Shown one piece after another: positions 34,765 through 43,269 of a stretch of 49,200 bases of DNA. How positions within the stretch are numbered: position 1 is the first letter of the stretch; every line of letters starts with the position of its first letter. Source of the DNA: SG8-39 sp041558415 (GTDB lineage Bacteria > Pseudomonadota > Gammaproteobacteria > Burkholderiales > SG8-39). The stretch covers positions 1-49,200 of the forward strand of contig JBFFEY010000017.1 in NCBI GenBank assembly GCA_041558415.1. Reading direction: 5' to 3'. Below the pieces are notes generated by a model. That model did no database searches and was not told the DNA's origin. It saw nothing but the letters and a program-made list of their open reading frames with translations. The position numbers were made by a program, and so were the translations under genes.

Positions 34765-36093
34765 TCAGCTTTCCTTCGAGCAGTCGCGCGGGGTGATGCC
34801 TTTCTCCTTGGCGTACTTCGCCGCGTCCTCCTCGATCATCGGCCGCACCAGCGCCTTGTCGGCCGTGATCCAGTCGGTGATCACCTTCCACTTGGCGCCG
34901 TCCCACTGCTGGAACTTCACCTGGCCGCCGCCCTCGTGGTCTAGGCACGATACTTTCAAGGGCTGCATGAAGCCGGTCGCGCCGAGCTTCTTCAGGTAGG
35001 CCTCGCTGATATCCAGGTTCTCCAGGCCCCAGCGCACCTGCTCGCCGGTCATCGGCTTGCCCTTGCCGAACTTTTCCTGCGCCTTGCGCACCGCCTCGAC
35101 CGTGACGATCGCGAACACCACGCCGCGGTTGTAGAAGATGGAACCGATGCGGCTCTGGTCCTCCATCTCGCCGTCACCCTTGGCATAGACGTGCTTCTTG
35201 ATGTCCTGGACGACAGGGAAGTCCTGCCCGGAGACGTTGAAGCCCGAGGCGATGTAGCCCTTCGCCGCACTGCCCGCCGGGATGACGTCCTCTTCCGCGC
35301 CGGACCACCACACGCCGATCATCTTGTTGCGCGGGAAGCCGATCTTGGCGGCGGCCTTGATCGCGGTCGGGTTCATCACGCCCCAGCCCCACAGGATGAC
35401 CCAGTTCGGCTTGATCTGGCGGATCTGCAGCCACTGCGACTGCTGCTCGTTGCCCGGATGCGGCACCGCGATGAGCGAAAGCTCATAGCCGTACTGCTCG
35501 GCCATCTTCTTGAGCACTGCGTGCGGTTCCTTGCCGTAGGCCGAGTCGTGGTAGACGAGCACGATCTTCTTGCCCTTGAGCTTGGCCGTGCCGCCTTCCT
35601 TCGAGGCGATGAACTTGATCATCGCGGTCGCCTGCGACCAGTAGGTCGTGATGAGCGGGAAGACGTACGGGAAGACACGCCCGTCGGCCGCCGAGGTGCG
35701 CCCGTAGCCGATCGAAACGATGGGAATCTTGTCCGCGGTGCCCTTCTCGATCAGCGAGTAGGTGATGCCGGTCGACAGCGGATGGATCAGGGTCGCGCCC
35801 GTGGGGCCCTTGTTCTTCGAGCGCTCGTAGCATTCGACGCCACGCGCGTTGTTGTATTCGGTCTCACACTTTTCCCAGGTGAACTTGACGCCGTTCACCC
35901 CGCCGTCGCGGGCATTGACCATCTTCAGGTAGTCGATCAGACCGCCGAAGATGCCCGATCCACCGGGGGCATAGGGGCCGACCCAGTAGCCGTTGGCCGG
36001 CACGAACTGCTCTTTCGCTTGCGCCGCCGCGGTGCCGGTGTAGCCGGCCGCAAGCAGCGCAACGCTGGCGAGTGCCAAAGTGGTGCGTTTCAT
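34765..36093 (-). CDS. livK: branched-chain-type ABC transporter substrate-binding protein
   Basis: A 442-residue periplasmic binding protein, longer than amino-acid LivJ/LivK. The signal peptide KRTTLALASVALLAAGYTGTAAAQ ends near residue 25. The type I fold shows GPYAPGGSGIFGGLIDYLKMVNARDGGVNGVKF, VECYERSKNKGPTGATLIHPLSTG and NWVILWGWGVMNPTAIKAAAKIGFP. The ligand is unknown; the flanking ligase genes favour a carboxylic acid over an amino acid. GGAGGAGGAGGAAAC before the ATG at 36093 is a very strong ribosome site, and the gene has its own promoter at 36152-36180, which fits the need for excess binding protein. Confidence 0.92.
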   Translation of the reverse strand: MKRTTLALASVALLAAGYTGTAAAQAKEQFVPANGYWVGPYAPGGSGIFGGLIDYLKMVNARDGGVNGVKFTWEKCETEYNNARGVECYERSKNKGPTGATLIHPLSTGITYSLIEKGTADKIPIVSIGYGRTSAADGRVFPYVFPLITTYWSQATAMIKFIASKEGGTAKLKGKKIVLVYHDSAYGKEPHAVLKKMAEQYGYELSLIAVPHPGNEQQSQWLQIRQIKPNWVILWGWGVMNPTAIKAAAKIGFPRNKMIGVWWSGAEEDVIPAGSAAKGYIASGFNVSGQDFPVVQDIKKHVYAKGDGEMEDQSRIGSIFYNRGVVFAIVTVEAVRKAQEKFGKGKPMTGEQVRWGLENLDISEAYLKKLGATGFMQPLKVSCLDHEGGGQVKFQQWDGAKWKVITDWITADKALVRPMIEEDAAKYAKEKGITPRDCSKES

Positions 36094-36151
36094 GTTTCCT
36101 CCTCCTCCTCCGTTACCGCCGTGATTGACTGTTTCAGATAGCGGGACGGGC

Positions 36152-36180
36152 AGTATAGCCAGAACCGCCCGGGTGTCCAA
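36152..36180 (-). promoter_or_regulatory. internal promoter of livK
   Basis: Read on the minus strand: TTGGAC (36175-36180), a 17-nt spacer, then TATACT (36152-36157). Transcription would start near 36145, giving a leader of about 50 nt that ends in the strong livK ribosome site. It lies in the 120-nt livM-livK gap. Confidence 0.7.
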
Positions 36181-36213
36181 TGGATAGGCTACCGCGATCC
36201 GGACCCGATTTCC

Positions 36214-37290
36214 TCAATGCGGGAAGGGCCACAGCCGCAGCTTTTCCTTGGCGACCTGCCAGAGCCGCGCCAGTCCGTGCGGCTCGACGATCAGGAAGAA
36301 GATGATCAGGCCGCCGAAAATGATGAGTTCCGCGTTGGATACCACCGCATGCGAGATCTCGATGTCGAAGGTGTGCGCAATGATCTCGGTCGCCAGGTTC
36401 AGGAAGATCGGCAGCAGGGTGATGAACGCGGCGCCGATGAAAGAGCCCATGATCGAGCCGACACCGCCGATGATGACCATGAACAGGATGCGGAAGCTCA
36501 GGTCGAGCGTGAAGGCCTCCGGCTCCACCGTGCCGAGGTAGCAGTACGCGTACAGCGCGCCCGCCACGCCGCAGTAAAACGAGCTGATGGCGAAGGCCAG
36601 CAGCTTGGTCTTCATCATCGGGATGCCGATCACCTCGGCGGCGACGTCCATGTCGCGCACCGCCATGAAGGCGCGTCCGGTTTCGCTGCGCATCAGGTTC
36701 TTTGCCAGCAGCGCCATGGCGACGACGATCGCCAGCGTCAACACGTACTTCGAGGCCGGCGTGTCGAAGGCGTAGCCGAGGATCACCATCTTCTGCGCCG
36801 AGATGACACCCGATGAGCTGTAGTTGGTGAACCAGCCGACGCGGTTGATCGCCCACAGCACGAAGAACTGGCAGGCCAGGGTCGCCACGGCGAGATAGAA
36901 ACCCTTGATGCGCAGGCTCGGCAGGCCGAAGACGATGCCGACCGCAGCGGCACACAGCCCGCCGATGATGAACGAGCCGAGCACCGGCATCCCCGGAATG
37001 CGCAATTCGGCGTTGTAGGCCATGAACGCGCCGACCGCCATGAACGCGGCGGTGCCGAGCGAGATCTGGCCCGCGTAGCCGGTCAGGATGTTGAGCCCCA
37101 GCGTGGCGAGCGACAAGACCAGGAAGGGAATCAGGATCGCCGAAAACCAGTACTGGTTGGCGACGAACGGCACGACGAGGAAGGCCACCGCCAGCAGCAG
37201 CAGCACGCCGATCCGGTCCTGCCGGATCGGGAAGATCTGCATGTCCTCGGCGTAGGTCGATTTGAACTGGCCGGCTTCGCGGTAGAGCAT
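36214..37290 (-). CDS. livM: branched-chain-type ABC transporter permease LivM
   Basis: A 358-residue inner-membrane permease of the LivM family with about nine to ten hydrophobic segments, for example IGVLLLLAVAFLVVPFVA and FIIGGLCAAAVGIVFGLP. LNILTGYAGQISLGTAAFMAVGAFMAYN is the family signature. The cytoplasmic coupling loop is RSETGRAFMAVRDMDVAAEVIGIP, the EAA-like element that contacts the ATPases. It pairs with LivH. The start at 37290 lies 2 nt after the livH stop, so the genes are tightly coupled. Confidence 0.94.
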   Translation of the reverse strand: MLYREAGQFKSTYAEDMQIFPIRQDRIGVLLLLAVAFLVVPFVANQYWFSAILIPFLVLSLATLGLNILTGYAGQISLGTAAFMAVGAFMAYNAELRIPGMPVLGSFIIGGLCAAAVGIVFGLPSLRIKGFYLAVATLACQFFVLWAINRVGWFTNYSSSGVISAQKMVILGYAFDTPASKYVLTLAIVVAMALLAKNLMRSETGRAFMAVRDMDVAAEVIGIPMMKTKLLAFAISSFYCGVAGALYAYCYLGTVEPEAFTLDLSFRILFMVIIGGVGSIMGSFIGAAFITLLPIFLNLATEIIAHTFDIEISHAVVSNAELIIFGGLIIFFLIVEPHGLARLWQVAKEKLRLWPFPH

Positions 37291-37292
37291 GG

Positions 37293-38186
37293 TTACACCC
37301 GGTCGATGATCTTCTCACCGAACAATCCCTGCGGGCGCACCAGCAGGAACAGCAGGGCGATGACGTAGGCGAACCAGGATTCGATGCCGCCGCCGACGTA
37401 GGGGCCGAGATACACCTCCGCCACCTTCTCCGAGGCGCCGATGATCAGGCCGCCGATGATCGCGCCGGGAATGGACTCGAATCCCCCCAGAATCAGCACC
37501 GGTAGCGCCTTCAGCGCAGTGAAGGTCAGCGCGTACTGCACGCCGTTGCGCACGCCCCACATCATGCCGGCGACCAGCGCGACGAAGCCGGCCACCGCCC
37601 AGACGATCGCCCAGATGTGCTGCAGCGAAATGCCCACGGCGAGCGCCGCCTGGTGGTCGTCGGCCACCGCGCGCAGCGCGCGTCCGATGCGCGTCTTCTG
37701 GAAGAACACCGCCAGCGCGGCAACCAGCACCGCGGCGACCGCCGCCGCGAACAGGTCGAACTTGCTGATGTTGATGTTCCACTTCTGCGACAGCCACTCC
37801 ATCGGCACGTCCTCGATGCCGAGCTCGAGACCGTGCGGCTGCGAGCCCCACACCATCTGCGAAAGGCCCTCGAGCACGAAGGTCAGACCGATGGTCGCCA
37901 TGAACAGCGTGATCGGCGGCTGGTTGACCAGCGGCCGCAGCACGATGCGCTCGGTGAGCACGCCGACCCCGACCATCACCACCAGCGTCACCAGCAGCGC
38001 CAGCCAGAAGTTCCACTTCATCTCGAGCAGCGAGACGAAGGTCAGCGCGGCGAGGAACACCATCGCGCCCTGTGCAAAGTTGAACACGCCCGAGGCCTTG
38101 TAGATCAGCACGAAGCCGAGGGCAACCAGCGAGTACATCACGCCCGCGAGCAGGCCGCCGGCGAGTACTTCGATGAAGAATGTCAT
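37293..38186 (-). CDS. livH: branched-chain-type ABC transporter permease LivH
   Basis: A 297-residue inner-membrane permease of the LivH family. The N-terminus is FIEVLAGGLLAGVMYSLVALGFVLIYKASGVFNFAQGAMVFLAAL, the hallmark of the family. The coupling loop is KTRIGRALRAVADDHQAALAVGI, and GGFESIPGAIIGGLIIGASEKVAE follows before the last segment. About eight membrane segments are visible. Together with LivM it forms the channel. The start at 38186 is 1 nt after the livG stop. Confidence 0.95.
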   Translation of the reverse strand: MTFFIEVLAGGLLAGVMYSLVALGFVLIYKASGVFNFAQGAMVFLAALTFVSLLEMKWNFWLALLVTLVVMVGVGVLTERIVLRPLVNQPPITLFMATIGLTFVLEGLSQMVWGSQPHGLELGIEDVPMEWLSQKWNINISKFDLFAAAVAAVLVAALAVFFQKTRIGRALRAVADDHQAALAVGISLQHIWAIVWAVAGFVALVAGMMWGVRNGVQYALTFTALKALPVLILGGFESIPGAIIGGLIIGASEKVAEVYLGPYVGGGIESWFAYVIALLFLLVRPQGLFGEKIIDRV

Positions 38187-38187
38187 G

Positions 38188-38997
38188 CTAGTGGCTCACT
38201 CCCAGATAGGCGTCGATCACCGCCTGGTTGGCGCGCACCTCGTCCGGCGTGCCGTCGCCGATCTTGCGGCCGTAATCGAGCACCACGACGCGGTCGGAGA
38301 TGTCCATCACGACGCCCATGTCGTGCTCGATCAGCACGATCGTGGTGCCGTAATGGTCGTTGACGTCGAGCACGAAGCGGCACATGTCCTGCTTCTCCTC
38401 CATGTTCATTCCCGCCATCGGCTCATCGAGCAGCAGGATGGTCGGCTCGGCGGCCAGTGCGCGCGCCAGCTCGACGCGCTTCTGCAGACCGTAGGGCAGG
38501 CGGCCGACCGGCGTCTTGCGGATGTGCTGGATCTCGAGGAAGTCGATCACTTCCTCGACTGCGCGACGGTGCACGAGCTCCTCGCGTCGCGCCGGGCCCC
38601 ACCACATCGCCTGCTGCAGGAAATTGCTGCGCATCTTGAGGTTGCGCCCGGTGAGGATGTTGTCGAGCACCGTCATGCCCTTGAACAGCGCGATGTTCTG
38701 GAAGGTGCGCGCGATGCCCATCGCCGCGGCCTCGTGCGACACCATGTCGCTGAACGACTTGCCGCGCAGCCGGATGGTGCCCTGCTGCGGGTGGTAGACG
38801 CCGTTCAGCACGTTCAGCATCGAGCTTTTGCCGGCGCCGTTCGGGCCGATGATGGCGCGGACCTCGTGCTCGCGCACGTCGAAGGAAACGTCGGTCAGCG
38901 CCTTCACCCCGCCGAACGACAGCGACACGTTCTCCACGGACAGCAGCACCTCACCGATCGGGTGAGCGCGCGGATGCTGGTGAAGCGCGATGCTCAT
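38188..38997 (-). CDS. livG: branched-chain-type ABC transporter ATP-binding protein LivG
   Basis: A 269-residue ABC ATPase of the LivG type. Walker A is IIGPNGAGKSSMLNVL, the Q-loop region is GIARTFQNIALFKGMTVLDNIL, the signature motif is degenerate (LPYGLQKRVELARAL in place of LSGGQQ), and Walker B is ILLLDEPMAGMN followed by LIEHDM. The LPYG signature is usual in LivG-like ATPases of this cluster type. It works with LivF on the LivH-LivM channel. It follows the acyl-CoA ligase by 7 nt. Confidence 0.93.
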   Translation of the reverse strand: MSIALHQHPRAHPIGEVLLSVENVSLSFGGVKALTDVSFDVREHEVRAIIGPNGAGKSSMLNVLNGVYHPQQGTIRLRGKSFSDMVSHEAAAMGIARTFQNIALFKGMTVLDNILTGRNLKMRSNFLQQAMWWGPARREELVHRRAVEEVIDFLEIQHIRKTPVGRLPYGLQKRVELARALAAEPTILLLDEPMAGMNMEEKQDMCRFVLDVNDHYGTTIVLIEHDMGVVMDISDRVVVLDYGRKIGDGTPDEVRANQAVIDAYLGVSH

Positions 38998-39004
38998 GCC
39001 GGGC

Positions 39005-40981
39005 TCAGGCCGCTTTCTTCGCCGCCGCAGGCGCGAAGGTTTTCGCAGGGCGGATTTTCAGGTCGGCCGAGATCGACCCGGTGCGGCCGTCCTCGTAGCG
39101 CACCTTCGCCTCGATGTGAACGCTGTCCTGGCCGCTGTACAGCGCATCGACGAGCGTCGCGTACTTTTCGCCGATGAAGCCGCGCCGCACCTTGCGCGTG
39201 CGCGTCAGCTCCTCGTCGTCCGCGTCGAGCGCCTTGTGCAGGATCAGGAAGCGGTGGATCTGCGAGTTGGCGAGCTCCGGCTCCTGCGCGAGATCGGCAT
39301 TGACCTTCTCGATGCACTCGCGCACCAGCGCGTACACCTCGTCGCGCGTCGCAAGATCGACGTAGCCGGAATAAGGCATGTTGCGCCGCTCGGCCCAGTT
39401 GCCGACCGCCTCCATGTCGATGTTGATGAAGGCGCAGACCTGCTCGCGCTTGTCGCCGAAGGCCACCGCCTCCTGGATGTACGGAAAGAACTTCAACTTG
39501 TTTTCCAGGTACTTCGGCGCGAACAGCGTGCCATCGGCGAGCGCGCCGACGTCCTTGACCCGGTCGATGATCTTCAGGTGGCCGTCGGGGTCCACGTAGC
39601 CCGCGTCGCCGGTGCGGAACCAGCCCTCGGCATCCTTCGCCTCCAAGGTGGCCTGGGGATTCTTGTAGTACTCCTTGAACAGCCCGGGCGAACGAATGAG
39701 CAGCTCGCGCTGCGGCGTGAACTTCAGCTCGACGCCCGGCACCGCCGGGCCGACCGTGTCGGCTTTCACCTGGCCGTTCGGCTGGATGCAGACGAACACG
39801 CTGGTCTCGGTCGAGCCATAGAGCTGTTTCAGGTTGATGCCGATCGAGCGGTAGAACCTGAACAGGTCCGGCCCGATTGCCTCGCCCGCCGTATAGGCAA
39901 CGCGCACCCGGCTCATGCCCAGGACGTTACGCAGCGGGCCGTACACGAAGAAATCGCCGAGGGCGTACAGCAGCCGGTCCACGGGGCCGACCGATTGTCG
40001 GTCGAGCAGCGCGCCGCCAACGCGCTGCGCAAGCTTCATGAACGCGCGGTACAGCCAGCGCTTGAGCGCGCTCGCGTCCTCCATGCGGATCGAGACCTGG
40101 GTGAGCAGGTTCTCGAGCACCCGCGGCGGTGCGAAGTAGTAGCTCGGCCCGATCTCGCGCATGTCGACCATCACCGTTTCGGCGGACTCCGGGCAGCAGA
40201 TGCAGTAGCCAGTGACGAACGGCTGCGCGTAGGAAAAGATGTTCTGGCCGATCCAGGCCGGTGGCAGGTAGGCGAGCACCACGTCGCGATCGGTCAGCGC
40301 TTCGAACTCGGCGGCCGCGCGCGAGCGGTCGATCAGCGCCAGGTGTGTCAGCACGACGCCCTTGGGTACGCCCGTCGTTCCCGACGTGAAGAACATCGCC
40401 GCCGCGTCGTCCTCGGTGCCTTTGGCGATCTCCGTCTCGACGAACGCCGGATCGCGCCTGAACGACTCCTGCCCCAGCTCGAGCAGGCGCTCATAGCTCA
40501 TCACCTCCGCCTGCTTGTAATGCCGCATGCCGCGCGCATCGTCGTAATAGATGTGCTTCAGCGTCGGGCACTGCGGCTGGATCTCGAGCAGCTTGTCGAC
40601 CTGCTCCTGGTCCTCGGCGAGCGCATGGGTGATTTCCGCGTTCTGGATCGGGAACGCCATCTCGGCCGCGGCCGAATCCTGATACAGCGCCACCGGCACC
40701 GCCCCGAGGCATTGCGCCGCGCACAGCATGGCGTAGAGCCGCGGACGGTTGTCACTGACGAGCGCAAGATGGTCGCCGCGCTTGAGGCCCTGCTCGGCGA
40801 GCCCGCAGGCCAGCGCGCGCACCTCGTCGGCGAGATGCTTCCAGGTCCAGGTCTGCCAGATGCCGAGATCCTTCTCCCGGATCGCCGGCCGGTCGCCGCG
40901 CGCCCTGGCGTGGTGCAAGAGCAGCTTGGGGAACGTGTCCAGCGTGTCGAGCGCACTCGACGGTCCGACGCCAGTCGCCAT
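39005..40981 (-). CDS. long-chain-type acyl-CoA ligase (AMP-binding)
   Basis: A 658-residue adenylate-forming ligase. The phosphate loop is intact (FFTSGTTGVPKGVVLTH). LKQLYGSTETSVFV, WFRTGDAGYVDPDGHLKIIDRVKDV and a C-terminal KVRRGFIGEKY region are also present. It joins a carboxylic acid to CoA using ATP, at the membrane or in the cytoplasm. The substrate is not readable; the family ranges from fatty to aromatic acids. The ATG at 40981 has GGAGGAGG 8-10 nt upstream. It is the first gene of the ligase-livG-livH-livM-livK-livF-ligase operon, which suggests that the imported substrate is activated to its CoA ester. Confidence 0.92.
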   Translation of the reverse strand: MATGVGPSSALDTLDTFPKLLLHHARARGDRPAIREKDLGIWQTWTWKHLADEVRALACGLAEQGLKRGDHLALVSDNRPRLYAMLCAAQCLGAVPVALYQDSAAAEMAFPIQNAEITHALAEDQEQVDKLLEIQPQCPTLKHIYYDDARGMRHYKQAEVMSYERLLELGQESFRRDPAFVETEIAKGTEDDAAAMFFTSGTTGVPKGVVLTHLALIDRSRAAAEFEALTDRDVVLAYLPPAWIGQNIFSYAQPFVTGYCICCPESAETVMVDMREIGPSYYFAPPRVLENLLTQVSIRMEDASALKRWLYRAFMKLAQRVGGALLDRQSVGPVDRLLYALGDFFVYGPLRNVLGMSRVRVAYTAGEAIGPDLFRFYRSIGINLKQLYGSTETSVFVCIQPNGQVKADTVGPAVPGVELKFTPQRELLIRSPGLFKEYYKNPQATLEAKDAEGWFRTGDAGYVDPDGHLKIIDRVKDVGALADGTLFAPKYLENKLKFFPYIQEAVAFGDKREQVCAFINIDMEAVGNWAERRNMPYSGYVDLATRDEVYALVRECIEKVNADLAQEPELANSQIHRFLILHKALDADDEELTRTRKVRRGFIGEKYATLVDALYSGQDSVHIEAKVRYEDGRTGSISADLKIRPAKTFAPAAAKKAA

Positions 40982-41150
40982 CGGTCGGTCTCCTCCTCCA
41001 GTATCCTCCGCTGTCGGCCGGTCTGCGTCCGGCGCGACGAGGGGCGAATTCTCACATAAAACCCGGGGCCTGCGAACCTGCGCGGGATCGAGAAATCGCC
41101 GCCTGCATGGCGGCTTTGCCCTCCCCTGCGGACCCGGCGAGAATCCCTGC

Positions 41151-41945
41151 ATGCCTGATCCCGTCAGCGAAGGGCGCATCAGCTACGAACGGCGCGAGGC
41201 CCTCGCCCTCATCGGCATCGACCGCCCACGAAAGCTCAACGGCTTCACGCCGGCGATGTACCGCGCCCTGTCGGAGGCCTTCGATGCGCTCGAGCGTGAT
41301 GCGGAGGCCCGCGTCGGCGTGCTGTTTGCGCACGGCGGCAATTTCACCGCGGGACTGCAGCTCGATCTCTTCGCGCCGATGATGCGGCGCGGCGAGTCGA
41401 TGATTCCGTCCGGGGGCATCGATCCGCTCGGCCTGCGCGAGCCGACGCGCAGCAAGCCGATGCTGTGCGCCGTGCAGGGCATCTGCTTCACGCTGGGCAT
41501 CGAGCTGATGCTGGCGCAGGACATCGTCGTCGCGGCCGACGATTGCCGCTTTGCGCAGATCGAGGTGAAGCGCGGCGTGATTCCCACCGGGGGCGCGACA
41601 ATGCGCTTCGTCGAGCGCGCCGGCTGGGGCAATGCGCAGCGCTACCTGCTCACGGGCGACGCGTTCGGCGCCGCCGAGGCTTTCCGGCTCGGCTTCGTGC
41701 AGGAGGTCGTCCCCGCCGGCCGGCAGCTCGAACGGGCGATCGAAATCGCGACGACCATCGCCGCCCAGGCGCCGCTCGCGGTGCGCGCCTCGCTCGCCGC
41801 GTCGCGGCGCTACCTCGAGGAAGGGCCGCTCGGCATGAAGCCCCACCTGGAGGCGGTGCAGCGCCGGCTCGCGCTGACCGAGGACGCAGCCGAAGGCCTG
41901 CGCGCCTTCCTCGAGCGGCGCGACGGCCGCTTCTCCGGCAAATGA
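41151..41945 (+). CDS. enoyl-CoA hydratase/isomerase (crotonase family)
   Basis: A 264-residue crotonase-fold protein. GVLFAHGGNFTAGLQLDLFAPM forms the oxyanion hole. VQGICFTLGIELMLAQDIVVAADD keeps the first catalytic glutamate and FAQIEVKRGVIPTGGATMRFVERAG the second. It hydrates or isomerises an enoyl-CoA of unknown chain. It is divergent from the acyl-CoA ligase, with about 170 nt between the starts. The following thioesterase overlaps it by four bases (ATGA), so the two are co-translated and may act on the acids activated by the opposite operon. Confidence 0.9.
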   Translation: MPDPVSEGRISYERREALALIGIDRPRKLNGFTPAMYRALSEAFDALERDAEARVGVLFAHGGNFTAGLQLDLFAPMMRRGESMIPSGGIDPLGLREPTRSKPMLCAVQGICFTLGIELMLAQDIVVAADDCRFAQIEVKRGVIPTGGATMRFVERAGWGNAQRYLLTGDAFGAAEAFRLGFVQEVVPAGRQLERAIEIATTIAAQAPLAVRASLAASRRYLEEGPLGMKPHLEAVQRRLALTEDAAEGLRAFLERRDGRFSGK

Positions 41946-42448
41946 GCGTGCCGTTCGAGATTCCGGTCCCGTTCGCCGCGGCGCGTGCCGCCGTGCGCCC
42001 GGAGTGGATCGACTACAACGGCCACATGAACGTCGGCTACTTCAGTGTCGTGTTCGACCTCGCGGCCGACGCCTTTCTCGAGTTTCTCGGCTTCACGCAG
42101 GACTTTCGTCGACAAAACGGCTCGACCACCTTCGCGCTCGAGCAGCACCTCAACTTCCTGCGCGAGGTGAACGAAGGCGACATGCTGCGCTTCGAGGCGC
42201 GCCTGCTCGATTTCGGCGACAAGCGCTTTCACTTCTACCAGGAGATGTTCCGCGTCGGCGACGACCGGCCTGCCGCCTCCTGCGAGGGCCTCAGCGCGCA
42301 CATCAGCACCGTCACCCGCAGGAGCGCGCCGATGCCGCGGCAGCTGCTCGAGCGCCTCGCCGCCATCAAGCAGGCGCACGCCGTGCTCGAGCGTCCGTGG
42401 CAGCTCGGGCACGTCATCTCGGTGCAGCCGCCCGCGCGGCACGCCTAA
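41942..42448 (+). CDS. acyl-CoA thioesterase (hot-dog fold)
   Basis: A 168-residue hot-dog-fold thioesterase of the 4-hydroxybenzoyl-CoA thioesterase class. The signature VRPEWIDYNGHMNVGYFSVVFDLAADAFLEFLGF carries the catalytic aspartate and the NGHMN motif, as in betainyl-CoA and carnitinyl-CoA thioesterases. ALEQHLNFLREVNEGDMLRFEARLLDFG completes the fold. It hydrolyses an acyl-CoA of unknown type. The ATG overlaps the crotonase stop. Its own stop overlaps the stop of the convergent nicotinamidase-like gene. Confidence 0.88.
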   Translation: MSVPFEIPVPFAAARAAVRPEWIDYNGHMNVGYFSVVFDLAADAFLEFLGFTQDFRRQNGSTTFALEQHLNFLREVNEGDMLRFEARLLDFGDKRFHFYQEMFRVGDDRPAASCEGLSAHISTVTRRSAPMPRQLLERLAAIKQAHAVLERPWQLGHVISVQPPARHA

Positions 42449-43065
42449 ATGCGCAGACCGTCCGCGCGCGTGCGCTGCACGCCCGCGGCGTTCATTTCCT
42501 TCCACGCCGCCTCGAGCGAGCTGTCCAGGTCGATCGCGCGGCAGGCATCCTCGATCACCGTCGCCTCGAAACCGGCGGCGCGCGCATCGAGCGTCGACCA
42601 CAGCACGCAGAAGTCGGTCGCCAGCCCGGCGAACCACAGCCGGCGGATGCCGACCTCTCGCAGCCAGCCGGCAAGCCCGGTCGAGGTCTTGCGATCGGCC
42701 TCGACGAACACCGAGTAGCTGTCGACCTCCCGGCGGTAGCCCTTGCGCACCACGAGCTGCGCGGGCGCGAGCGACAAGTCGCGGTGAAACGCCGCACCCG
42801 CGCTTCCCTGCACGCAGTGATCGGGCCACAGCACCTGCTCACCGTAGGATAGTCGCATCGTCTCGAAGGGCTTCTTGCCCGGATGCACCGAGGCGAACGA
42901 CGCGTGACCCGGGGGATGCCAGTCCTGCGCGGCGACGACCCAGTGGAACTGCGGCGCAATGCGGTTCACCAGCGGCACGATCGCATCGCCCTGCGGCACG
43001 GCGAGCGCGCCGCCGGGCATGAAATCGTTCTGAATGTCGACCATGATCAGGCAGGCATCGCGCAT
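42445..43065 (-). CDS. pncA: nicotinamidase/pyrazinamidase-like cysteine hydrolase
   Basis: A 206-residue isochorismatase-fold amidohydrolase. The catalytic aspartate lies in LIMVDIQNDFMPGGALAVPQGD, the metal-binding DWHPPGHASF follows, the lysine is in VVRKGYRREVDSYS, and the nucleophilic cysteine is in FAGLATDFCVLWSTLDA. This full set matches PncA, which deamidates nicotinamide to nicotinate in NAD salvage. The start at 43065 is preferred because GGGGGCGG precedes it and a TAGAAT -10 element at 43096-43101 would start transcription downstream of the alternative ATG at 43092. About 205 nt separate it from the adenylate cyclase gene. Confidence 0.92.
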   Translation of the reverse strand: MRDACLIMVDIQNDFMPGGALAVPQGDAIVPLVNRIAPQFHWVVAAQDWHPPGHASFASVHPGKKPFETMRLSYGEQVLWPDHCVQGSAGAAFHRDLSLAPAQLVVRKGYRREVDSYSVFVEADRKTSTGLAGWLREVGIRRLWFAGLATDFCVLWSTLDARAAGFEATVIEDACRAIDLDSSLEAAWKEMNAAGVQRTRADGLRI

Positions 43066-43095
43066 GACCGCCCCCGTCGTTCGCACAGTCATCCG

Positions 43096-43101
43096 ATTCT
43101 A
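43096..43101 (-). promoter_or_regulatory. possible -10 element (TAGAAT) of pncA
   Basis: On the minus strand TAGAAT lies 30 nt before the pncA ATG at 43065 and only 3 nt before an alternative ATG, favouring the shorter protein. The -35 region is poor. The rest of the 43093-43269 gap holds only a hairpin-prone stretch and a GC palindrome at 43251-43266. Confidence 0.45.
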
Positions 43102-43269
43102 GCGCTCGGCTTGCAGGTCCGTCGGCCTGTTGCGAGGCTCCGCACGCCCCAAATTGGTGTCCCGACATGCAACGCGTTCGGCTCGTCTCGATGGCGTCGA
43201 GCCGACGCCGCTGCTGCTGGCGATCTACACCATCGGTCAGATTCCCGACTCGCGCGGCGCCGCGCGGCC

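Noticed and set aside
43251..43266. Perfect 16-bp GC palindrome CGCGCGGCGCCGCGCG next to the adenylate cyclase stop, considered as a terminator
   Set aside because: No T-run follows on the minus strand, and such GC palindromes are easily formed by chance in this composition.
43130..43269. Coding potential in the gap before the adenylate cyclase stop
   Set aside because: No frame with a start, ribosome site and plausible protein was found; the open frames run into the antisense of the cyclase.
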